Shown piece by piece: positions 24,837 to 31,637 of a stretch of 64,000 bases of DNA. The stretch covers positions 2,168-66,167 of the forward strand of contig JAGNSU010000006.1 in assembly GCA_017987895.1 (NCBI GenBank), in the 5' to 3' direction. Position 1 is the first letter of the stretch; each line of letters begins with the position of its first letter. The notes under the pieces are model-generated. The model made no database searches and was not told where the DNA came from. It saw only the letters and a program-made list of their open reading frames with translations. The stretch is from Flavobacteriales bacterium (GTDB taxonomy: Bacteria > Bacteroidota > Bacteroidia > Flavobacteriales_F > PHOS-HE28). Position numbers and translations under genes: made by a program.

Positions 24837-27173
24837 TCACCGGCCGGCCGAGGAACTCTTCACCGCACGCAGCCACACTCCGTCCGCCTCCACGAGGTAG
24901 ATGCCGACAGGTTCGTTCGCGAGGTCCAGGGTGAGCCGGGCATCCCGTCCTTGAACGCTCCGCACGAAGGAGCCCATGGCGTTGTAGACGCGAAGCTGAT
25001 GCGGCCCGGAGGCATCGAACAGAACCGTACAGGCGTCCGATGTCGGAGTGGGGAACAGCCTGGGCCCGTTAAGGGGAGGGGCTTCGGGGGTCGCCACGCT
25101 TCCGCCGTTCCAGGTGTTCCACGTGGGATAGAGCACTTGCCATGGACCGTCGCCGTTCGGGTAACGGCCAAAGGAACCATCGGCGCTCAACAACGGGAGT
25201 TCCACCTGGTCGCGGGTAACTGCGTCGGGACCGTTCAGGACCAGGCTTTCACCGGATGCGGAGAGTTTGAAATTCGCGTGCAGGCCCTCCTGCAGAAGAT
25301 CATCATCGGCCCAGACCACCAGGAACCCGTTGGGCGGAACGATGGTGTCCGGAAAGGTCCACTTCATCGGTTGCGAAGGATCATCACTGAGCCCATACCC
25401 GGCGAGGTCGACCGGTTGAGCGCTCGTATTGAACAACTCCACCCAATCATCGAACTCGCCGTCCTGGTCGGCTTGCGTAGCGACGTTCGCACTTTGCGCT
25501 TCGTTCAGCACGATCACCTTCTGTACTTCCAAGCGATGGAACTCGTGCTCGGCACGGGCGGGTGAGAAGACCCCGGTGCCACCGTTCTCCGCATAGATGT
25601 AGTAGTGGAGATCCCCACCCTGCACGGTGAGCTGCCGCGTGTAGGTCCCATCCCCCGGAGCAAGGTCCCCGTGCGTGCCATCATCGTACATGCTCGATCG
25701 CACGAAAGGTGCGTGCGTTCCGGTGCGATGCCCCAGCCAGGCCGCTTGCGCATCGAAGATCTGTGCGGTGATGGTCACCGTGCTGTTGGGTTCCGGCACC
25801 GGTGGGGCCACGATGGGTGGCTCGATCCAGGGCTGTGGTGCGGTGAGGTAGGGCCGGGTAGCGAGATAGGTCGCGCGTCCGTCCATCAGCGCGCTTATCC
25901 CCGGTCGGAGCGTCAGTAGTGCGCCCACATCCGTGTACAGGTTCGCTTGGAAGTCAGCATAGGGATAGTGCGGATAAGGTTCGATCTGCATGTCGGCATC
26001 GATCAGGTCATGCCAATGTTCCGCGCGATCGAGGTAGTGCCCGCTGCTCACCATCTCTTCGAGGATGGTGCGGTAGTGGGCGGCATACATGCGGGCATAC
26101 AAGGGTTGTGACAAGAGCTGGGCGATGAGCGGCCTGATCGCGGGGGAAAGCACCATGTGGAACGGATCGATCTGCTGCAACTGCTGCATGTTCAACGGCG
26201 CTAGGTCCACGCCGTCCGCGAGCATGCCCCCGAACGCCATGTTCAGGTCCCAGAGCACGGGGCTCCAACGCCCTCCCGGTCGCTGGTACAGGTAGTAGTT
26301 ATGCGCGAAGGCGTAGTAGCCGTCCAGATGTACGAACAGGTTGGAGAGCGCATGGAACCAGAGCACGCGGTCCACATCGAGATGCTGGTCGATGGTGGTG
26401 GGATCGCTCTCCAGTTGATAGCACACTACCTGAAGAGCGCCCAAGCCATGGTCGCTTCGCAGGTCGTACAAGGTGTCGTAGGCCATGCTGTCCGGCAGGT
26501 AAGCCAGGTTGGAGACCCCTACGTTCCATGGGGCGCGGTGGCGGGGGTCGCATTTCACATGCGCACCATCGTTGCCTCCGAAGTGCGCGTCAAGGAACTC
26601 GTTGCCCACGTCCTCCGTGTTCACATAAAGGCCTTTCGGGTCCCCGTTGATCGCCACGCGTGTGTATGCGGCGCGCGGCGCGTGCATGTACGCACCAGCC
26701 AATTCGTACATCACCAGCTCGCGCACCATGGAGGGATCGCCCGCACCGTTGGCGAGCTTGATCTTGTCCGATCCGAAATGGTCCTGGCCCGCGATCACCG
26801 TGTTGAGGTCGATGTTGAGCGGGTTCTTCCCGCCCGATGGATCGTACGTGCTATGGCCCTTGTAGCGCACGCCACAACTGTCGTACACGAAGCTATCGAT
26901 CGTCACCGTGGCGATCAGGCGCCCTTCGCTGGCACCGGTACCTTGGTAAGCCGCGGACATGGAATCGAGCAGATGGTCCCAGTCCGGTTCGGAGAACTGG
27001 ATGGTGATGCTATGGATGATCGTGGTATCGAATGCGTTCTGACCGCGCGCATCATTGGTGAAGAGGATGAAGACCGCGGTTCCCACGCACCCGCGAAGGA
27101 TCGCGGCGATCCGCTTTCCTCGCTTCTGACGAAGGTGGACGATGGCGTTCGATCCGTTTACGCGATGCTTCAT
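24837..27173 (-). CDS. CotH-kinase / lamin-tail / T9SS-sorted secreted protein
   Basis: This 778-aa secreted protein starts at 27173 with a basic N-terminus and a hydrophobic segment ending NDARGQN. A CotH-like protein-kinase domain occupies about residues 55-420; it has the [16 protein letters not shown] region and the catalytic-type DLNMAFGG. A lamin-tail domain follows near 600-700 ([33 protein letters not shown]). The C-terminus is a T9SS type A sorting domain ([26 protein letters not shown]). It is exported across the outer membrane and may phosphorylate or scaffold surface proteins. It is monocistronic. Confidence 0.88.
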   Translation of the reverse strand: MKHRVNGSNAIVHLRQKRGKRIAAILRGCVGTAVFILFTNDARGQNAFDTTIIHSITIQFSEPDWDHLLDSMSAAYQGTGASEGRLIATVTIDSFVYDSCGVRYKGHSTYDPSGGKNPLNIDLNTVIAGQDHFGSDKIKLANGAGDPSMVRELVMYELAGAYMHAPRAAYTRVAINGDPKGLYVNTEDVGNEFLDAHFGGNDGAHVKCDPRHRAPWNVGVSNLAYLPDSMAYDTLYDLRSDHGLGALQVVCYQLESDPTTIDQHLDVDRVLWFHALSNLFVHLDGYYAFAHNYYLYQRPGGRWSPVLWDLNMAFGGMLADGVDLAPLNMQQLQQIDPFHMVLSPAIRPLIAQLLSQPLYARMYAAHYRTILEEMVSSGHYLDRAEHWHDLIDADMQIEPYPHYPYADFQANLYTDVGALLTLRPGISALMDGRATYLATRPYLTAPQPWIEPPIVAPPVPEPNSTVTITAQIFDAQAAWLGHRTGTHAPFVRSSMYDDGTHGDLAPGDGTYTRQLTVQGGDLHYYIYAENGGTGVFSPARAEHEFHRLEVQKVIVLNEAQSANVATQADQDGEFDDWVELFNTSAQPVDLAGYGLSDDPSQPMKWTFPDTIVPPNGFLVVWADDDLLQEGLHANFKLSASGESLVLNGPDAVTRDQVELPLLSADGSFGRYPNGDGPWQVLYPTWNTWNGGSVATPEAPPLNGPRLFPTPTSDACTVLFDASGPHQLRVYNAMGSFVRSVQGRDARLTLDLANEPVGIYLVEADGVWLRAVKSSSAGR

Positions 27174-27428
27174 TGTTGGTCTTCGATGCGAGTGGATCGC
27201 CGCCTGAGCTCCCGGGACTTCCGGCGAGTTCATGGGCATGGCCATTGTCGCCACTTTCAGGCCGATCAGGCAAGCGCTGTCATGGTCGGTGGTACGATCC
27301 GCGGCCAGTGGGGTGGGTGCGCCCCGAACAAGGAACTTGTTTCCACGGAACGCGGTCGGCCCCGTGCTCAACCCCACATGGTTCCGTTAGGCACGATCGT
27401 TGGCTTCACCGAACAAAACCGACACATC

Positions 27429-27602
27429 ATGCTACGCTGGGTACTCACTTTTCTGATCGTCGCGATCATCGCCGGTATCTTCGGGTTCACCGGTATCGCG
27501 GAAGGGGCGGCCTCGATCGCCAAGATCATCTTCTTCATCTTCCTGGCCCTTGTGGTGATCTCGCTGATCTTCGGCGGCTCCATTTGGAAGAAGGTGGACT
27601 GA
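27429..27602 (+). CDS. DUF1328 (YtjA-like) small membrane protein, second copy
   Basis: This 57-aa protein has the family layout: [19 protein letters not shown], then [16 protein letters not shown], then a second helix and a short basic tail. It resembles the copy at 20013 but is closer to the usual DUF1328 sequence. A strong terminator follows at 27627. It is divergent from the CotH gene, with about 255 bases between them. Confidence 0.9.
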   Translation: MLRWVLTFLIVAIIAGIFGFTGIAEGAASIAKIIFFIFLALVVISLIFGGSIWKKVD

Positions 27603-27626
27603 CCACTGCACATACATCGCATGCAT

Positions 27627-27653
27627 GCGCGCCCTCTAGGGCAGAGGGCGCGC
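27627..27653 (+). terminator. terminator after DUF1328
   Basis: A perfect 11-bp stem (27627-27637 with 27643-27653) with a 5-base loop is followed by TTGG. It serves the DUF1328 gene and possibly also the convergent gene at 27692. Confidence 0.7.
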
Positions 27654-27691
27654 TTGGCGTTCATAGGTCCGCCGCTTCAACCACGTGCAGG

Positions 27692-27904
27692 TCACCAAGG
27701 TTCAGTTCCAGAACGCCGGTGGAAGCTGATCAGCAACCAGGCGCCCACCGCCAGACAGGCTCCGCATACCACATAAGGGAGAAAGCGCCGCTCCCGCATT
27801 TGTTCATCCTCAACAGGATCTGGACGAATGCGGCTTTGAAGCGTGCCCAAAGATCCGGCCACGCCCGCAAGGAGACCGATCACCACAAAGAGGATCCCGA
27901 GCAT
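27692..27904 (-). CDS. small two-helix membrane protein
   Basis: The 70-aa product has two hydrophobic helices (LGILFVVIGLLAGVAGSLG and LPYVVCGACLAVGAWLLISF) separated by a charged loop (RPDPVEDEQMRERR). An in-frame GTG at 27913 would add three residues (MKR). No family is recognised. It is convergent with DUF1328. Confidence 0.55.
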   Translation of the reverse strand: MLGILFVVIGLLAGVAGSLGTLQSRIRPDPVEDEQMRERRFLPYVVCGACLAVGAWLLISFHRRSGTEPW

Positions 27905-27913
27905 GCGCTTCAC

Positions 27914-28251
27914 GTTCCTGTGGTGGCGAAGGCCGTGCCGACCTTTATACCGATCCGCAATACAAGATCATCCAGTCTGCTCGCTCCCCGACAAGTCGGG
28001 ACGAAGACGCTTTTTCCGCATGACTTCTCCGAGGTCGTCGTCCCGTAGACACCGCTACGCAACGACGCCCTCGGATCGTCCTGCGAAAAAATAGCAGCGC
28101 ATCTTTGGACGCCTTTGTATTGCGAAACGGTATTAGTTGTCAACACAACGCCCTGGTTGGCCATCGAAGCGCGCCTTTTCGGATGGTCGTATTGCCGCTG
28201 ACCTCCGGAGCGCGCTTGCCCTTCGATGCCGTTTGAGGAGGGCTCCCCGAC
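27914..28251. other. gene-free stretch with inverted repeats
   Basis: No credible gene is seen. Nested inverted repeats lie at 27987-28044. The broken frames elsewhere contain many stops and no family signature. Confidence 0.45.
27987..28044. repeat. REP-like nested inverted repeat
   Basis: CCCGAC/GTCGGG (27987-27992 with 27995-28000, loop AA) is immediately overlapped by GGGACGA (27998-28004), which pairs with TCGTCCC at 28038-28044 across a 33-base loop containing five T. The compact double-hairpin form resembles intergenic repeats of GC-rich Bacteroidota. No second copy is visible in this window. Confidence 0.35.
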
Positions 28252-28359
28252 CTATAGCAATAGGAGCAAGCCCATACAAAGCGCACCGATGATGGGTACG
28301 AGCCAGGTGAGTTGGTAGGCATGGATGCGTACCGCCTGTCGCTTGATGAAGAAGGTCAT
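28252..28359 (-). CDS. possible 35-aa membrane peptide
   Basis: A short frame starts at the ATG complement at 28357-28359. It encodes a basic N-terminus (MTFFIKRQAVRIHAYQ) and one hydrophobic helix (LTWLVPIIGALCMGLLLLL). The arrangement suits a small inner-membrane protein, but the length is too short for certainty and I see no strong ribosome-binding site. Confidence 0.3.
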   Translation of the reverse strand: MTFFIKRQAVRIHAYQLTWLVPIIGALCMGLLLLL

Positions 28360-28514
28360 CGTTGTGCGGGTATGAGGATCTCATCCGCGCGATACGGGCG
28401 TGAGCGTATGCGGTCCACGCGCACCCATTCCTTGAAGCGGAGGTTCCGGGTGGCTTGGCCTGATCGTGAAAGGATAGAGTTGCGTTCCATAGTGGTTGAT
28501 CCTTTTCGGAAAGC

Positions 28515-28545
28515 GAACGGAACGCCGCATGTCGGCGTTCCGTTC
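28515..28545 (-). terminator. terminator after DUF892 gene
   Basis: A perfect 13-bp stem (28515-28527 with 28533-28545), loop CATGT, lies 14 bases beyond the stop of the minus-strand ferritin-like gene. Confidence 0.7.
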
Positions 28546-28558
28546 CGTGCTGTCCGTA

Positions 28559-29191
28559 TTAAGCCGTTTGCTTGGTGCGTGCACCCTGCTTCGCCCCTTT
28601 GGAGCTGGCGCTCTTGCCGTTGCCGTTGGAAGTGGAGCGGCCCTTCGGCCCTTCCTCTACTTCCTCCTCTTCTTCGTCGCCTTCCTCGGTCTCGGCCTCG
28701 ATGTTCACCACCGCTTCCGCGATCTCGGTCAGCTTCTCATCGGCGGCCTTCTCTTCTTCGAGGGTCTCGTCGATCAGGCCCACGAGGTCTTCCAGTCCGA
28801 GCTGCTCGGCCCAGGCCTTCATGCTGCCGTAGGAAGTGATCTCATAGTGCTCCACCTTCTGGGCGGCGCTTACAAGGCCAGCGTCCAACGCGGGATCATC
28901 CGCGAACTCGTCCATGATCTCCTTGCCTTCTTCCAGGATGCCATCGATCGCGGGGCACTTCTTGGCCTTCGCCGGCTTGCCCAACGCCTCGAACATCTGC
29001 TCGATGCGGCCTACTTGTGTTCCCGTCTCAGCGAGGTGCTCTTCGAACGCGGTGCGCAGGTCTTCGTTGGTCGCCGTCTTCGCCATCTTGGGAAGGGCTT
29101 TCACCAATTGCTTCTCCACATAGTAGAGATCAGCGAGCTGGTCCTCCAGCAATTTCATGAGGCCCGTGCTCTCGTCTTTTTTCGTTGCCAT
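28559..29191 (-). CDS. DUF892 (YciE/YciF-type) ferritin-like protein
   Basis: This 210-aa protein has the DUF892 four-helix core (about residues 8-165): LEDQLADLYYVEKQLVKALP, then FEEHLAETGTQVGRIE, then AQKVEHYEITSYGSMKAWA. The E-x-H residues of the second and third helices probably bind di-iron. A C-terminal tail of about 45 residues is first acidic (EETEEGDEEEEEV-like) and then Ser/Lys-rich, and probably disordered. YciE/F-type proteins are stress-induced and cytoplasmic. The gene is in one direction with the hydrophilin-like gene at 29263, separated by a terminator. Confidence 0.9.
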   Translation of the reverse strand: MATKKDESTGLMKLLEDQLADLYYVEKQLVKALPKMAKTATNEDLRTAFEEHLAETGTQVGRIEQMFEALGKPAKAKKCPAIDGILEEGKEIMDEFADDPALDAGLVSAAQKVEHYEITSYGSMKAWAEQLGLEDLVGLIDETLEEEKAADEKLTEIAEAVVNIEAETEEGDEEEEEVEEGPKGRSTSNGNGKSASSKGAKQGARTKQTA

Positions 29192-29220
29192 GTTCTTGTT
29201 CGTGTTGGATCGGGAGTTGG

Positions 29221-29245
29221 CCCGCAGGCGCTTTTCGCCTGCGGG
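29221..29245 (-). terminator. terminator between hydrophilin-like gene and DUF892
   Basis: A perfect 10-bp stem (29221-29230 with 29236-29245) lies 17 bases beyond the stop at 29263. It implies separate transcripts or attenuated read-through into DUF892. Confidence 0.65.
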
Positions 29246-29262
29246 GTCCGTCCCATTGGGTT

Positions 29263-29715
29263 CTAGTGGTTGCCTTGTGCACCACCTTGGCTGCCGCCTT
29301 CCTGGCCACCGGTCCTACCACCTTGCTTGCCGTCGTTCTCACGGTTGGCTTGGGTGCGGCCAGCATCACCACCGACCTCACCTTCGCGGCCTTGGTCGGC
29401 ACGACGGGTGTTATCATCACCGCCCTGGCCGCTCGGCGTTCCACCTTGCTGGCTGCGGTCCTCCTTACCGCTCTCCCCTTGACCACCACTGCGCATACCA
29501 CCTTGGGTGCCGCTTTGGTTGCCTTGGTTGCGATCGCCTTGGGCACCGCCCTGTGCGCGTTCGCCTTGCGTACCGCCGCTGTTGCGCTCACCCTGCGCAC
29601 CACCGTGTTGGGTGCTGCCGGGGATCGTGCCTTGCTTGCTACCGGGCGTATTGCCGGTGTTGCCCTGGGCGCCACCTTGGGTGTTGCCCTTGTTCTTGTC
29701 ATCACGCTCTGCCAT
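29263..29715 (-). CDS. Gly/Gln-rich hydrophilin-like low-complexity protein
   Basis: This 150-aa protein has almost no hydrophobic residues. It is built of degenerate units such as GGAQGERNSGGTQGERAQGG, rich in Gly, Gln, Asn, Arg, Asp and Glu. This composition resembles hydrophilins and the bacterial KGG/GsiB-type stress proteins that protect against desiccation. I see no exact KGG motif, so it is only hydrophilin-like. Starting at 29715 (MAERDDKNKG) removes a non-repetitive leader. The opposite strand is also open, but its hydrophobic product mirrors the repeat. It neighbours the DUF892 stress gene. Confidence 0.7.
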   Translation of the reverse strand: MAERDDKNKGNTQGGAQGNTGNTPGSKQGTIPGSTQHGGAQGERNSGGTQGERAQGGAQGDRNQGNQSGTQGGMRSGGQGESGKEDRSQQGGTPSGQGGDDNTRRADQGREGEVGGDAGRTQANRENDGKQGGRTGGQEGGSQGGAQGNH

Positions 29716-30155
29716 TGTAGATGTGTTGAGGGTTAGTGGGCCGGGCAGGTCCGCTTTCGGAACTTCCACCCGGCCCTGATCCACCCAAGGCAAACACACG
29801 ACCAGACCGGACGCGCCGATCGACCTCTCGGGCGGAAACCATTGTATACCATGCCATTGGTGCTCTTGCTGTTCCGTTCGACCTTTCGCTCCTCGTGCGG
29901 TCCCTGTGGAAGCTTCACCACAGAAGTGTTGAAGAAGTCACAATTCGATCGAGGTGTCGCTCCCTCGCGCCAACGGGCCCGGTAGCTCCAGATCGATACG
30001 CTGCTCGGGGCTTGATCAGCGGATGTCCTCGTCCGCGAGATCGCCCTTCCAGTGGGCGCGCATACGTCGCTTGCCGCATGAACATCATTTATGCGACCAA
30101 GCCGTGCGGATCGTGGAAGGCTTGTTGCAAGCAACGAAGCAAAGCGGATCAGCAT
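29716..30155. other. gene-free stretch
   Basis: Frames cross this stretch on both strands but have no signal, helix or family pattern. I see no hairpin of note and no RNA gene. Confidence 0.4.
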
Positions 30156-30386
30156 ATGGGATCGATCAAATACATGGACAAGGAGCGCACGGCGGCCTTT
30201 TTCGCACGCCCGGATATCGGCCAACTGTTGACCCATACACTGACGACCCCTGTCGGAGGGCATCTCACCGAGCATGGCCGGTCCCTGGTCTTGGAGGCGC
30301 GCACGTACTTCGGCTATGCGCCCTCCACGAACGATCATGACATCATCCGCCCGCTGATCCGCGCATACAAGAAAGTGCAACGCTGA
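30156..30386 (+). CDS. small hypothetical protein
   Basis: This 76-aa soluble protein starts MGSIKYMDKERTAAFFARPD and ends IIRPLIRAYKKVQR, with no motif I recognise. An in-frame ATG at 30078 would add 26 residues of unlikely composition. The stop lies inside one arm of the inverted repeat at 30381-30435. Confidence 0.45.
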   Translation: MGSIKYMDKERTAAFFARPDIGQLLTHTLTTPVGGHLTEHGRSLVLEARTYFGYAPSTNDHDIIRPLIRAYKKVQR

Positions 30387-30435
30387 AGGAGCGCGGACAG
30401 CGTTACTCACGGTGGATGTGCGCCTCTCCTTCAGC
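30381..30435. terminator. 10-bp inverted repeat carrying both convergent stop codons
   Basis: GCTGAAGGAG (30381-30390) and CTCCTTCAGC (30426-30435) are exact reverse complements around a 35-base spacer. Each arm contains the TGA stop of the gene that enters it: the 76-aa gene on the plus strand and the short YtxH frame on the minus strand. It may be a loose bidirectional terminator. Confidence 0.4.
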
Positions 30436-30613
30436 CCCCGAAGCATACCCAGGGCCTCCAAGAAAAGTAACCAACGCTATCCTTCTGGTCGGTGGCGAAC
30501 TTCCGCACCTTCTTGCGGGTATCACTACCCGAACAAGGAGCGATCACCAAAGCGATCGAAGCGCCGACCGCGAAGGCGACAAGCGCGGTGGTGAGCATTC
30601 GTTCGTTGGACAT
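30431..30613 (-). pseudogene. truncated YtxH-domain protein
   Basis: The 60-aa frame begins like a normal YtxH protein (MSNERMLTTALVAFAVGASI, then LVIAPCSGSDTRKKVRKFA). It loses the amphipathic tail after about residue 47 and ends in an unrelated Trp/Phe-rich stretch (GYFSWRPWVCFGG). Compared with the 104-aa YtxH at 24037 it lacks about half the protein. It lies downstream of a holin-like/72-aa gene pair, an order common for intact YtxH genes. It is either a damaged gene or a real short variant. Confidence 0.55.
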
Positions 30614-30825
30614 GGGGTTGGGTTCTGCGCTTCAGGCGCCAACACAATGCCAGGGGTGAAATGGGCCCCATGCGTCGAACTTGCCTGGTAGTACACAAGA
30701 ACCACTGGATGTAGGCGTGCAGGTGCCGCCTCGATCCGGGGAAATTTCCGGAGCACATTGGAAACAACCACGGCCAATGGGGCGGCGGGTGCCCTTTCGC
30801 ACCAAGTGAGTGGGTGGAATACCGC

Positions 30826-31044
30826 CTACCGGTTCCACGACTTGAAGAACCGCGAAATAAACCTGCCAGGTCCGGTCGTCCGCATCATATCGTACATAGC
30901 ATCCTTCAGCAAGGTGCCGCGCAACTCCTTATCCGTGAGCGCGGCGAAATGGGCGAGCAAATGGTCTTCGGCACGGTCGCGCTCCGCGCGAAGGGCTTGG
31001 ATATGGGACTTGATCCCTTCGCAGCTGGGTAGGTTCTCAGTCAT
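30826..31044 (-). CDS. small helical protein co-encoded with the holin-like gene
   Basis: This 72-aa protein is soluble and mostly helical (IKSHIQALRAERDRAEDHLL, DKELRGTLLKDAMYDMMR), ending in basic residues. Its start overlaps the stop of the upstream holin-like gene by 8 bases, so translation is likely coupled. I do not recognise a named family. Confidence 0.7.
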   Translation of the reverse strand: MTENLPSCEGIKSHIQALRAERDRAEDHLLAHFAALTDKELRGTLLKDAMYDMMRTTGPGRFISRFFKSWNR

Positions 31045-31423
31045 CGTTGTGCAGGGTATTGAAGAGTTGAAGCTGCACCCAGCGCTTCAGCGAGCTGCCA
31101 ATAAGAAGGAATACGAGCACATGCGCGAATACGGCGCCGCTCATGCAGAGATAGCCGAGGGCCTCGTTACCGAGGTATTGGCCCCATGCCTTCGCCCCCG
31201 CGATCAACCCGAGCAACATGGAGAACAGCACCGGCGGGGCCGCCAACAGGATCACGATCACCCAGCTGCCCAGGCGTGCTAGTTTGTCATTGACCAACGC
31301 TCCCAAGTAGGCCTTCTCCGCGGCGGCATACGCCTTGGCACTGTCTCCCGCCGAGCTGAGGAATTCGCTGAAGTCCTGCGGCACTTCACCTGAGCGATCC
31401 TTTTGGGTAGTTGTGTGTTCCAT
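31037..31423 (-). CDS. phage-holin-family / Holin-X-like membrane protein
   Basis: This 128-aa protein has a polar N-terminal third, a basic/amphipathic helix (SAKAYAAAEKAYLGALVNDK) and two membrane helices (GSWVIVILLAAPPVLFSMLL and LGYLCMSGAVFAHVLVFLLI). This is the layout of the Holin-X/'phage holin family' proteins that accompany YtxH in many bacteria; there is no phage context. The start at 31423 replaces a longer basic leader. It overlaps the 72-aa gene by 8 bases. Confidence 0.7.
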   Translation of the reverse strand: MEHTTTQKDRSGEVPQDFSEFLSSAGDSAKAYAAAEKAYLGALVNDKLARLGSWVIVILLAAPPVLFSMLLGLIAGAKAWGQYLGNEALGYLCMSGAVFAHVLVFLLIGSSLKRWVQLQLFNTLHNDD

Positions 31424-31637
31424 GCGCTGTGGAGAGCAATACGCGTTCCAACGGACAGTACAAACCACGCGCAGCACCGCGGAGGAAGGTCGGGTGGGTA
31501 GGGACCGTCCCTTGCGCGGTACGATCTTCCGGGTGCCCCTGGTCTTGTAGGCTAAGGGCATTGGCCGCATCTTTTCAAAGGTGCGGATGGTTCGGGGGAG
31601 GGACGGCGCGATGCCGATACCCAGCGAACTTCGATGC

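Noticed and set aside
29185-29736. Long plus-strand open frames opposite the hydrophilin-like gene (183 and 187 codons)
   Set aside because: Their Ala/Leu/Thr- or Cys/His/Arg-rich products are mirror images of the Gly/Gln repeat codons on the other strand and show no independent features.
31037-31423. Holin-like gene as sign of a phage
   Set aside because: This Holin-X-like type is a common chromosomal companion of YtxH genes, and no phage genes accompany it.
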